A DNA stretch of 64,000 nucleotides from Yeosuana sp043876835 (GCF_043876835.1 NZ_JBAWJZ010000004.1:186001-250000), one strand, 5' to 3'. Shown: positions 35,229-42,932, counted from the stretch's first letter. A program made the numbers and translations. The notes: generated by a model from the sequence alone, not told the origin.

Positions 35229-35308
35229 GTTGAATCACATTTCCAAAGAGGTGAGAACAGCGAAGCTGTATAGCAACTTTAGTCAGCTTTAGCTTAATGT
35301 GCTTCAAC
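35229..35308. repeat. Imperfect palindrome upstream of the PD40 gene
   Basis: GTTGAATCACATT (35229-35241) and AATGTGCTTCAAC (35296-35308) are inverted with one mismatch, enclosing an 80-bp unit. The end triplets are GTT...AAC here, opposite to the neighbouring repeats. The rest of the gap to 35465 is AT-rich with no gene seen. Confidence 0.55.
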
Positions 35309-35464
35309 AATATTATATATACCTACGAATATAATAAATATCCACTTACAAAAACAGGCGATTATTTTGCATTTCAATTTAACCTTATTAATTTTTTGTT
35401 TAAATTACTTATATGTTTGTTGTTATAGTTGATAAATACCAATAGGTTTTCAAGTGATAGAGAG

Positions 35465-35493
35465 AAAAAGGAGTGGAGGTAAGTATCCACTCC
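35465..35493 (-). terminator. Intrinsic terminator of the hemerythrin gene
   Basis: GGAGTGGA (35470-35477) and TCCACTCC (35486-35493) form an 8-bp stem with an 8-base loop. Read on the minus strand it is followed by TTTTT, directly downstream of the hemerythrin stop. Confidence 0.85.
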
Positions 35494-35511
35494 TTATTGA
35501 ATGATAAAAAG

Positions 35512-36153
35512 TTAAGCTGCTAAGCTATCGTAATCTTTTTTCGATAAATGCCCCTTTAGCATATTCATTACACATTGATAAAACTCATTGGGTGCACTGG
35601 ACTTAAATTCTCCAAGTAGGATTGATTGCTCCATTGGGTTTAGTGCAGGAACGATGTACTTGAACCATAACATGATTTGGTCCGGTGTCAAGGTAGACAT
35701 GACTTGTCCGTGCCATGCCATAATTTCTTCATCCGAGAACGCTTTCCAGATAATAGCATTGATTTCTTTTTCTTCCATTTCCATGTGTAAGAGGTATCGA
35801 GAAATAAATCCATTAATAGTATTAAAATATACAACTCCAGCTGTTTGATTCGGATTAGATTGGATAATCTTGATCTGTTTAGCGATGTCTTCGACTTCTT
35901 TTTCCAATGCTTCATGTTCTTCCATATTTTCTTGAACACTTTCTGGGACTTTTGCTTCAATAGCTGGTAATACCACACTATCTTCAGAATGTGAATGTAG
36001 GGTCAAAATTTTTATTATCTCAAGAGATAGTTCGTTTAATTGATTTACGGCATTGACACTGGTGTAATCAGTTTTCCCTGCTAATACTAGTAACTGTGAT
36101 AGGCCATTTCTTATTCCTTTATGAGGGAATCCATAAATATTTACTCTTTCCAT
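35512..36153 (-). CDS. Hemerythrin HHE domain protein
   Basis: A 213-residue cytoplasmic four-helix protein expected to bind a di-iron centre. Likely ligands are in YGFPHKGIRNGLS, LTLHSHSEDSVVLPAIEA, MEEHEALEKEVED and RYLLHMEMEEKEI, in the H...HxxxE...H...HxxxE pattern of the family. The last 60 residues (LTPDQIMLWFKYIVPALNPM) form an extra helical tail. Hemerythrins bind oxygen or nitric oxide, or repair iron centres (RIC type); which applies here is open. It ends a minus-strand operon just after the NmrA gene (6 bp gap). Confidence 0.85.
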   Translation of the reverse strand: MERVNIYGFPHKGIRNGLSQLLVLAGKTDYTSVNAVNQLNELSLEIIKILTLHSHSEDSVVLPAIEAKVPESVQENMEEHEALEKEVEDIAKQIKIIQSNPNQTAGVVYFNTINGFISRYLLHMEMEEKEINAIIWKAFSDEEIMAWHGQVMSTLTPDQIMLWFKYIVPALNPMEQSILLGEFKSSAPNEFYQCVMNMLKGHLSKKDYDSLAA

Positions 36154-36159
36154 GATTTC

Positions 36160-37074
36160 TTAGTTTGATGGTTCTAGAATGATTGAATTAAATTTTGACT
36201 TGTTTTCTTTTAGCCATTGTGAAAAGCTTTTTAGTTGTGAATATAGTTGGTGACTTTCAGTTTTTTCTTTTTGTCGATTAGGGATATAAAGTTTGTTTAA
36301 GGTGAACATATTAGCCAAGTCTTCTGCTCCTGGGAATCCAAATGAGCTAAATACATCTCTTGGGATATCATTATAGACGATCTTGATTCCTAGTATTTCA
36401 GACATTTGAAAAGCATAGTCGTCACAAGGCATATCTTCTGAAACGGCTCCAATGGTTTTTCCAATATAAACTTCTGGTTGATTGAAGATTGCCTTTACAA
36501 TACCGCCTAAATCTTCGATAGCAATACCTGCGAGTGGAGTGTCTCCTTGTGGGAACCCAAAGCCAAAGGAGCCATTACCAGTTGATTGAGGGGGGAAGAA
36601 CGAAAGGAAATTTTCAAAGTAAAAAGCAGGATGTAGAAAGGTATATGGTAAGCCTGTTTTTGTTTTGCAGTATTCCTCCATCAATGCTTTTGTTTCAAAA
36701 TGAGGAACGGTTAAAGCACCTTCTGATAGTTTTTCAGAACTTGGTAAAGTACTTAGCACAAAGTGTTCTATACCCGATTCTGCTACGGCATCAATAAGAT
36801 TTTTTCCTTGTTGAAGCTCTTTGTCGAAATGTTCCCAGAAGTTGGTGACACCAAAAACAAGCTGGCAACCATTTAAGGCATTAACTAATGACGCCTTGTC
36901 TGATAAATCTCCTTGAACAATTTCAGCTCCTAAGTCAGCAAGTTGTTTAGCCTCATCTGACTGAGAGTTTCTTGTTAAACATTTTACCTTAAATTGATTG
37001 TTGTTTTGGAGTAAGTGTTGTGCAACGCTACCTCCTTGAGCTCCTGTTGCACCTGTAATAAGTATTGTTTTCAT
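36160..37074 (-). CDS. NmrA-type NAD(P)-binding protein
   Basis: A 304-residue Rossmann-fold protein of the atypical SDR / NmrA group. The nucleotide motif TGATGAQGGSVAQHLL starts at residue 7. The active-site tyrosine and lysine of classical SDRs are not placed normally, as usual in NmrA-like redox sensors and isoflavone-reductase types. HPAFYFENFLSFFPP is a family segment. It may sense the NADP/NADPH ratio or reduce a small substrate. It lies directly upstream of the hemerythrin gene and 115 bp downstream of a histidine-kinase gene. Confidence 0.85.
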   Translation of the reverse strand: MKTILITGATGAQGGSVAQHLLQNNNQFKVKCLTRNSQSDEAKQLADLGAEIVQGDLSDKASLVNALNGCQLVFGVTNFWEHFDKELQQGKNLIDAVAESGIEHFVLSTLPSSEKLSEGALTVPHFETKALMEEYCKTKTGLPYTFLHPAFYFENFLSFFPPQSTGNGSFGFGFPQGDTPLAGIAIEDLGGIVKAIFNQPEVYIGKTIGAVSEDMPCDDYAFQMSEILGIKIVYNDIPRDVFSSFGFPGAEDLANMFTLNKLYIPNRQKEKTESHQLYSQLKSFSQWLKENKSKFNSIILEPSN

Positions 37075-37189
37075 AACTATTGATTTGTTTTATACAATTC
37101 AAAAGTCTATGATATGCTTTTAAGAATTTAAAAAAAGGAATGAACGACAAAACTTAAGGAATGAATGACCTCCAATGGAGAGTGAAAAA

Positions 37190-38485
37190 TTACACTTTTG
37201 GCAAACAGACATAAAAAGCACTTCCTTTTTCAGATGTTTCTACTCGAATATGCCCATTATTTTCTTTGACAAATTCTTTTACTAATACTAAACCAAGGCC
37301 AGAACCTTTTTCGCGATCCGTTCCCAATCGTCTGGTGTTTGAATTAAGAGTAAAAAGTTTATCTAGAATAGCTTGTTCTATGCCAACTCCAGAGTCTCTT
37401 ACGCAAATACAAGTTTCATTATCAGATGGCATTGAGCTTATGTTAATTTCTCCTCCTTTAGAAGTGAACTTGATGGCATTGCTTAAGAGATTACGGAAGA
37501 TACTAAAGGTCATGTTGTAGTCTGCATGTACACTAGTTGTTTTATCTACTTTAATAGAGAGTGAGAGTTGTTTGTTTTCAAGTAGCTCAGCAAAAATAGT
37601 TTCTACTTCCGCTAACAATGAATTAATACTGAAAGTAGTAGGGGTGTTTTGAATGCCTTTTTTTTGCGATAATGACCAATGCAGTAAGTTGTCCAAAAGC
37701 TGAGATATATTTTGAGTAGTACGAACAACCCTATTACTAACTTCAAGCATTTTATCGTATCTCTCTTTCTTGGCATAGAATTCAAATAATTCAGAAACAC
37801 CTTCTAAGGCACTTAATGGACTTCTTAAGTCATGAGCGATAACAGAAAATAAGTGGTCTTTCGTTTCGTTTATTAGCTGCAATTCTTGTGTCCTTCTCTT
37901 TACGCGATCCTCAAGTTGTTCGTAGACCATTGCATTTTGAATGGATAAAGCAATAGTCTGTGATAAAGTCATTAGTAGGTCTTCTTCTTTTTGGGAGAAG
38001 AAAAGGACGTTCTCGCTTTCACAGGATAGGACGGCTACCAATTCATTGTTGACTACTAACGGGAGTGCTACTAAGCTTTCAGATTTTTCAAGTTTTGGAA
38101 GATTATCAGAAAGGTTGTTAGTCGTATCATTTGTAGTGCCTGCTTCCACATATTTTTTGTGTTGAGATAGTCTTGATAACCTCATTTTTTTCTTTTTAGT
38201 CGCTACGGCACCTACAATACCAAAGTCAAAAGGTATTTCAGCCCCTATTCCATCATTTTGAAAGCCGCGTGAAGCAAGAACCTTTAGAACGGTATTCTCT
38301 TTTGAAGGGATCAGTAATATTGTATGGTTTAGATTGAAGCTATCATCTAAAAACTCTAGAATATTGTTCAGACGGTCTGTAAGTGGGGAAAGTTTCGTTA
38401 ACTCAAAAGACACCTTTTGCAGTAGTTCATACTTGCGCTTTTCCTCATCAAGTTGGCTTTGTATTATTTCAACTTGTTCATTCAT
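37190..38485 (-). CDS. GAF-domain sensor histidine kinase
   Basis: A 431-residue soluble kinase with no membrane segment. A short coiled coil (1-25) leads into a GAF domain (about 35-190, including GAEIPFDFGIVGAVAT), a second coiled coil, HisKA with phospho-acceptor His218 in VIAHDLRSPLSALE, and HATPase_c with the N box NLLSNAIKFTSKGG, VRDSGVGI and GSGLGLVLVKEFV. All kinase motifs are present. Its ATG overlaps the stop of the upstream split-barrel gene by 8 bp, so the GAF input could be tied to the flavin-type proteins. The LytTR regulator at the head of the operon is the likely partner. Confidence 0.9.
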   Translation of the reverse strand: MNEQVEIIQSQLDEEKRKYELLQKVSFELTKLSPLTDRLNNILEFLDDSFNLNHTILLIPSKENTVLKVLASRGFQNDGIGAEIPFDFGIVGAVATKKKKMRLSRLSQHKKYVEAGTTNDTTNNLSDNLPKLEKSESLVALPLVVNNELVAVLSCESENVLFFSQKEEDLLMTLSQTIALSIQNAMVYEQLEDRVKRRTQELQLINETKDHLFSVIAHDLRSPLSALEGVSELFEFYAKKERYDKMLEVSNRVVRTTQNISQLLDNLLHWSLSQKKGIQNTPTTFSINSLLAEVETIFAELLENKQLSLSIKVDKTTSVHADYNMTFSIFRNLLSNAIKFTSKGGEINISSMPSDNETCICVRDSGVGIEQAILDKLFTLNSNTRRLGTDREKGSGLGLVLVKEFVKENNGHIRVETSEKGSAFYVCLPKV

Positions 38486-38885
38486 TTGGATGTATATTTT
38501 TGATTTGAAGAATGCGGCAAATCAAAGCGGATTGTAATTTGAAAGGAGTTTGATTCCTGAACATACTATTGATGGCTTCAATCATCATATCCATTTCGTC
38601 AAATACCTCACCTTCCTTTTGTTCATCGATGAATTCTAATTCCAATTTCCACAATATTGATGTTTCTGGACAAGTCAGTGCAATGGCAAACTTTGGGTTC
38701 GCTTGAATGTTCTTCCATGTTTTGTTAAAAAATTGATTAGATATTGCAAGGTGTGATTCATCAATGTAAAACACTTGTGAAATGTAGGTGACATTAGGGG
38801 TTCCTTCTTGAGAAAGGGTAGCAATGGTAGCAGGGATGACTCCCTGAAATGCAGGTAACATTTCTAGAGTGATTTTATTTTTCAT
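38478..38885 (-). CDS. Pyridoxamine 5'-phosphate oxidase family (split-barrel) protein
   Basis: A 135-residue protein of the PNPOx-like split beta-barrel fold that normally binds FMN, F420 or heme. LPAFQGVIPATIATLSQEGT and NVTYISQVFYIDESHLAISN are the opening strands, and ANPKFAIALTCPETSILWKL the dimer strand. A longer frame from 38933 runs into the upstream gene; the ATG at 38885 overlaps that gene's stop by 11 bp and suits the family start. Enzymatic role unknown. It is one of two split-barrel genes between a response regulator and a histidine kinase. Confidence 0.8.
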   Translation of the reverse strand: MKNKITLEMLPAFQGVIPATIATLSQEGTPNVTYISQVFYIDESHLAISNQFFNKTWKNIQANPKFAIALTCPETSILWKLELEFIDEQKEGEVFDEMDMMIEAINSMFRNQTPFKLQSALICRILQIKNIHPNE

Positions 38886-39354
38886 CGGTTGCTTCAACTT
38901 TAGTTCCGGTACCTGGTTTTGGCGTTTGCTCAAAAATCTCTTTACAACTCATTTGAATAGCGGTAAACGGCCCCTCTGAAAGATAACCAAATATTTTCTC
39001 ACCATGTAGCCCTAGTGCATTGGTTTGTTCAATAGTGTCTTCGAGAAGTTCTATTTGTTTTTCCAGCTTGTTAGTATCACACGTATCCAAATTGGTAATG
39101 ACACCTTTAATCTGATAAGACTCAAAATCTTTTAAAGAAGCTAAAAGAAAACTGATAGAAGCTCCTTCAAGCAGTACATCCTGTATTTGATTTTTCATAC
39201 ATTTAGGAATGTATACTTTAATGTGTTGGCAATCGGATTCAACAGTAAATGCTGTAGCTCGCACAAGCTCGCAGGTGGCATTGAAACCAGCTATTGAAAT
39301 CCAAATAGGAAATCCTGGGGTTTGGGCTATTTCTGTAATTCGTTTTGTTATCAT
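38875..39354 (-). CDS. Split-barrel PNPOx-like protein (first of two)
   Basis: A 159-residue protein, weakly like flavin-binding split-barrel proteins: PGFPIWISIAGFNATCELVR and ILLASLKDFESYQIKGV-type segments follow the strand order of PNPOx family members annotated as pyridoxamine 5'-phosphate oxidase related. A C-terminal region with CKEIFEQTPKPG ends it. Cofactor use cannot be shown. It starts 7 bp after the LytTR regulator gene and overlaps the next split-barrel gene, so all four genes are translationally linked. Confidence 0.65.
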   Translation of the reverse strand: MITKRITEIAQTPGFPIWISIAGFNATCELVRATAFTVESDCQHIKVYIPKCMKNQIQDVLLEGASISFLLASLKDFESYQIKGVITNLDTCDTNKLEKQIELLEDTIEQTNALGLHGEKIFGYLSEGPFTAIQMSCKEIFEQTPKPGTGTKVEATDEK

Positions 39355-39361
39355 AACGCAG

Positions 39362-40105
39362 TTAACCTATTGTGTTAATTTCAGAAATTAATTGTTGCTT
39401 GTATAATCTTCCCACTTTTATTTTTTCTTCTCCGATATATAATTCACTCATATCATTATTAAATGAAGTTATAGCATCTATATTGATTACAAAAGACCGG
39501 TGTACTTGAATAAAGGTGTTTTGAGGAAGCAATGCATAAATATTTTTTAATCGCTCCTTTACCATTATTTTTTGATTTTTGATATGAATGTAACAATACT
39601 TGTCATAGGCAGATACAAAAGTGATTTCTTTCCAATCAACTTTAACAAGCCGATTTTCTGATCTTATGAAAATATGATTTTTGACTTGAGTTGATATAGT
39701 GTTTTTATCACCCTTACCTTGCTCAAGAAGAATCGAAAGTTCGATGCTACGTTGTAGTTCTTCTTTTTTATAGGGTTTAATCAGGTAGGCATGTGGCTTT
39801 GTTTCTTTGGCTTTCTGGAACGTCTCATCGTCTTCATGAGAGGTTAAAAATATAGTAGGGATATTATGTTCTTGATTGATCTTTTTTGTGAGCTCAATAC
39901 CGTTTATATCGCTTCCCAAGTCAATGTCCATTAATATCAGATCAGGCTTAGTAGCATTAATGATCGTCATAACTCCTTTAGGAGAGTCCAGTACATCAAT
40001 GAGTTCATGATTGAGTTCTTCTAAAATCATGACGAGTCTTTCCTCGTGTAAAGGCTCATCTTCAATAGCTAATATTTTAATTTTACTTTTCACAGGTAAT
40101 GTCAC
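39362..40105 (-). CDS. LytTR-type response regulator
   Basis: A 247-residue transcription regulator. The receiver domain has the acidic pocket ILAIEDE, phospho-acceptor Asp60 in LILMDIDLGSDINGIEL, and the conserved Lys110 in AYLIKPYKK. The LytTR DNA-binding domain covers about 137-245 (HIFIRSENRLVKVDWKEITF, then THVHRSFVINI-like IQVHRSFVINIDAIT). The frame opens with GTG at 40105, whose first bases belong to an IS3-type end (40100 onward); GTG at 40093 (MKSKIKILAIEDE) is an alternative. The original promoter was probably cut away by the insertion. Confidence 0.88.
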   Translation of the reverse strand: MTLPVKSKIKILAIEDEPLHEERLVMILEELNHELIDVLDSPKGVMTIINATKPDLILMDIDLGSDINGIELTKKINQEHNIPTIFLTSHEDDETFQKAKETKPHAYLIKPYKKEELQRSIELSILLEQGKGDKNTISTQVKNHIFIRSENRLVKVDWKEITFVSAYDKYCYIHIKNQKIMVKERLKNIYALLPQNTFIQVHRSFVINIDAITSFNNDMSELYIGEEKIKVGRLYKQQLISEINTIG

Positions 40106-40256
40106 GTCCTGAAATATGGCTACAGGTTAAAATTGAATTTACGCTGTTAATTTGTATACCATATTCGGTGTTTTAAAATCTAAAGATAAATGTAATCTTA
40201 TTTCGTTGTACAAATTAATTGCATTTTTTGTAGCCTTTTCGAGTGATTGATATTTG
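40100..40256 (-). mobile_element. Truncated end of an IS3-family element
   Basis: This 157-bp stretch repeats, with about 90 percent identity, the right end of the complete element that starts at 40257, including the terminal TGTCACGTCCTGAAATATGG and the last 38 codons of its transposase (ATKNAINLYNEIRLHLSLDF, then KTPNMVYKLTA and stop). The rest of this copy is missing. As the two copies differ, they are related but separate insertions. Confidence 0.8.
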
Positions 40257-40295
40257 TGTCACGTCCTGAAATATGGCTACAGGTTAAAAATTGAT

Positions 40296-41171
40296 TTACG
40301 CTGTTAATTTATATACCATATTCGGTGTTTTGAAATCTAAAGATAAGTGTAATCTTATTTCGTTGCATAAATTAATTGCATTTTTTGTAGCTCTTTTCGC
40401 GTGAGCTATATTTGTAAATGTTTGGGCGAGATAAAATTCATCTTTAAGAATCCCGTTAACCCTTTCTGCTAGGGCATTTTCGTAACAATGGTTTTCTTCT
40501 GTCATACTGATATCTATCTTGTTTCTTTTCAGGATTTGTGTATATACATTGCTACAATATTGAATACCTCTATCGGAATGGTGTATGAGTCCTTTTGTGT
40601 TTTTAGCTTTATACAAAGCCTTTTTAAGAGCTCTCACACATCCGTTTAGTTCCAGACTATCACTAAGGTCATAACCCACAATTTTTCTTGAATACATGTC
40701 TGTTATCAAGGCCAGGTAACAAAATCCTTTTACGGTTCTGATATACGTAATATCAGATACCCAAACTTGGTTAGGTCTAGTCACTTCCATGTCTTTTATA
40801 ATGTTGTTATACTTATAAAAACGATGCAGGGAGTTGGTTGTTCTGGAACTGTATTTCTTTCTAAGTGTAAGCATTTGATGTTTTCTAGGGACCTTAAATA
40901 AGGTGTCTCTACCAACTTTAAGGTTGGCTTTAGTAAACTCATCATCTAAGGATTTAACAAGTTTACGTACGCCTTCTCTAGGTAGGGATTTGCGTCTTTT
41001 CTTCACAATCTCAATAATCTGTTGTTCTAGTTTTAAACGCTTATCAGCTCTATTTTTATACTTATAGTAAGCATTGCGCTTATGTCCAAAACAATGGGTT
41101 ATAGTGGTTAAAGAAGCAAATCCCTTAGCTTTTTCTTTGGCTTTGATTAAGGCTTTATACTTAGCTTTTTT
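40296..41171 (-). CDS. IS3-family transposase OrfB (DDE integrase core)
   Basis: About 290 residues without a normal start: the frame is open from the A run at 41166-41173 and reads KYKALIKAKEKAKGFASLTT, then the HTH_21-like region, and the rve integrase core. Catalytic residues are Asp in VWVSDITYI, Asp in GLIHHSDRGIQY and Glu in ENALAERVNGILKDEF. The usual mode is a fusion to OrfA by frameshifting. Relative to OrfA this frame lies at +1 (or -2), not the -1 usual for IS3; see findings. A GTG at 41006 opens a shorter frame but would lose the N-terminal domain. Confidence 0.85.
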   Translation of the reverse strand, partial: KKAKYKALIKAKEKAKGFASLTTITHCFGHKRNAYYKYKNRADKRLKLEQQIIEIVKKRRKSLPREGVRKLVKSLDDEFTKANLKVGRDTLFKVPRKHQMLTLRKKYSSRTTNSLHRFYKYNNIIKDMEVTRPNQVWVSDITYIRTVKGFCYLALITDMYSRKIVGYDLSDSLELNGCVRALKKALYKAKNTKGLIHHSDRGIQYCSNVYTQILKRNKIDISMTEENHCYENALAERVNGILKDEFYLAQTFTNIAHAKRATKNAINLCNEIRLHLSLDFKTPNMVYKLTA

Positions 41172-41517
41172 TTAGTTCGGCCACAGATTTATAGCCCAGA
41201 TCTTCTGCAGCTACTTCTAGATACGAATCCAATACCAAGGCATCCAGATCCTTTTTTAAGAGTAGTTTTTTAAGCTGTTCAATCTCTTTTTGCAGTTCTT
41301 TAATTCGAGTTATTTCGTCTTTTGTTTCCACTTTTACTCTGGTGTTCATGAGGTCTTTACGGTTGTACTTCCTGATCCATTCATTAATGGTGGTTGGAGC
41401 AATACCATAGAGTTTACCTAATTGGTTTTTGTTTAATTTACCCGTTGTAATTTCATCTAAAATTTTCAGTTTGAAAGGTTCTGAATACCGTCTGATTACT
41501 TTGTCATTTCTATACAT
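41161..41517 (-). CDS. IS3-family transposase OrfA (DNA-binding)
   Basis: A 118-residue protein with a helix-turn-helix of the HTH_8/transposase_8 type: SEPFKLKILDEITTGKLNKN, then LGKLYGIAPTTINEWIRKYN. A leucine-zipper-like coiled coil (ITRIKELQKEIEQLKKLLLK) follows. It ends at an eight-base A run (T run 41166-41173 on the plus strand), the point where OrfA and OrfB would be joined. OrfA binds the element ends and dimerises with OrfAB. Confidence 0.9.
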   Translation of the reverse strand: MYRNDKVIRRYSEPFKLKILDEITTGKLNKNQLGKLYGIAPTTINEWIRKYNRKDLMNTRVKVETKDEITRIKELQKEIEQLKKLLLKKDLDALVLDSYLEVAAEDLGYKSVAELKKS

Positions 41518-41643
41518 AATGTTTAAAATTATGTAGCCTTATTTCAGGACGGGTCAATATTGCTTACAACGTCCATATGTAGAGCTCCAAAAATTTGTAG
41601 CTTAAAAATAATCAATAATTTATTAGGATTTTACCTTGGAATA

Positions 41644-41755
41644 CGTATAAGAATAGTGCGGTTTTGTATGCGAGGATTTTCCGAAGGAAAATCAGAAGCT
41701 GGCAAAACTGCACTAACCTTTGATTAAGCACTAAACTAAGCATTATTTTTATACG
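41644..41755. repeat. Palindromic attC-like repeat, copy 3
   Basis: CGTATAAGAATAGTGC (41644-41659) and GCATTATTTTTATACG (41740-41755) pair over 16 positions (two as G-T); inner GCGGTTTTG / CAAAACTGC and GGATTTTCC/GGAAAATC pair too. It lies between the IS3 and IS110 elements and shares the GTATAAGAATAGT start with the copy at 32844. Confidence 0.72.
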
Positions 41756-41799
41756 GCTTAAGTTTGTCTTTTGTTAAATTAGATAAATAAATCAGAAAG

Positions 41800-41900
41800 A
41801 ACAAAAGAGAGGATTAAGGTTATTTTACACGGTGAAGCTTACAACTTCGGCAACATTGCTAATCCCCTCTCTTTTCTACTTAAATTTCGTTCAGTTCTGT
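41800..41900 (+). ncRNA. Candidate IS110 bridge RNA / structured leader
   Basis: Upstream of the transposase, GAGAGGATTA (41807-41816) pairs with TAATCCCCTCTC (41860-41871) apart from a two-base bulge; inside is a second hairpin GAAG (41834-41837) / CTTC (41845-41848) with a seven-base loop. Elements of the IS110 group carry a guide (bridge) RNA in this position. The assignment rests on location and on the visible fold only; limits are approximate. Confidence 0.45.
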
Positions 41901-41966
41901 GAGACCTAGATCTCGATTTCAAGTTGTTGAAACCAAAGTAGATTGTCCTTTCAAAATTCAATTCTT

Positions 41967-42932
41967 ATGAATAAAAATACAGAAATTTTTGGAATAGACA
42001 TCAGTAAGGATGTGTTTGATGTTTATAGCTATCAAAACGGACATCAAAGTTTTAAGAATGATGCACAAGGCTTTAAATCATTCTTAAAAGAGATAACTAA
42101 AGATGCTTTAGTTGTGATGGAAGCCACAGGGTATTATCACTATCTGTTTGCACATTTTTTACATAAAAAAAGGGTGCAAGTATCGGTGGTAAATCCATTA
42201 TCGGTAAAACGGTTTATCCAGATGAAGTTAGCTAAGGTAAAGACCGATAAGAGTGATGCCAAAGCGATTTGTGAGTATGGACAAATGAATGAGGTTCCTC
42301 TATACACGGCATTGACAGATGTGCAAGCGGAATGTTTACAGTTGTTCCGGTTACTGGACAATTATTTGAAGAAGCGCACCCAGACCAAGAACAAGAAGCA
42401 TGGCGAGGAAGTCTTGGGGATTCCATCAAAGTATGTCCATCAATCTTTGAAACGGGATTTAAAACACTTGGACAAAGAGATAAGTGGAATAGAGGCGCGA
42501 TTGCTGGAACTGGTAAAGCAAGACCAGCAACATCAATTGACGCTACTGAAAAGCATCCCGGGCATGGGGATGAAGACAGCCTTATTTTTAATAGTAGTAA
42601 CCAACTGTTTCAAGAAGTTTGAAACGGCATCGCAATTATGCAGTTATGTTGGCATTACGCCGACAATAAGGGAATCAGGAAGCAGCGTCAGGGGCAGGAG
42701 CAGGATAAGTAAAGTGGGAAACAAAAAACTCAGGAACCTATTGTTTTTATGTGCGTTTTCAGCTTGTAAACATAATAAGGCATGCAGAGAAATATATGAG
42801 CGAATTGTAAACAAAGGAAAAAGTAAAAAACTGGCATTAATAGCTGTTGCAAATAAATTATTGAAACAGGCGTTCGCTATTGCAAGATCAGGAATGCCAT
42901 ACAATGAAAACTTTGTTTCAAAATTAGTCTAA
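41967..42932 (+). CDS. IS110-family transposase (RuvC-like DEDD recombinase)
   Basis: A 321-residue recombinase. The N-terminal RuvC-like domain begins IFGIDISKDVFDVYSYQN, with further acidic residues in VVMEATGYYHYL and KTDKSDAKAICEYG. The C-terminal Tnp_20 part has SIPGMGMKTALFLIVV and the serine-bearing SSVRGRSRISKVGNKKLRN. An earlier in-frame start at 41943 adds eight residues; the ATG at 41967 (MNKNTEIFGIDISK) fits the family. Appears intact, so the element may still move. Confidence 0.92.
   Translation: MNKNTEIFGIDISKDVFDVYSYQNGHQSFKNDAQGFKSFLKEITKDALVVMEATGYYHYLFAHFLHKKRVQVSVVNPLSVKRFIQMKLAKVKTDKSDAKAICEYGQMNEVPLYTALTDVQAECLQLFRLLDNYLKKRTQTKNKKHGEEVLGIPSKYVHQSLKRDLKHLDKEISGIEARLLELVKQDQQHQLTLLKSIPGMGMKTALFLIVVTNCFKKFETASQLCSYVGITPTIRESGSSVRGRSRISKVGNKKLRNLLFLCAFSACKHNKACREIYERIVNKGKSKKLALIAVANKLLKQAFAIARSGMPYNENFVSKLV

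Larger units (their letters stand above)
40257..41556 (-). mobile_element. IS3-family insertion sequence
   Basis: A 1.3-kb element with terminal inverted repeats: TGTCACGTCCTGAAATATGG at 40257 and, reversed, TGACCCGTCCTGAAATAAGG from 41556. It carries OrfA and OrfB on the minus strand. A direct target repeat could not be settled because its left neighbour is another IS end; the right flank is the cassette-type boundary TTGCTTACAACG (41560-41571). Confidence 0.88.
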
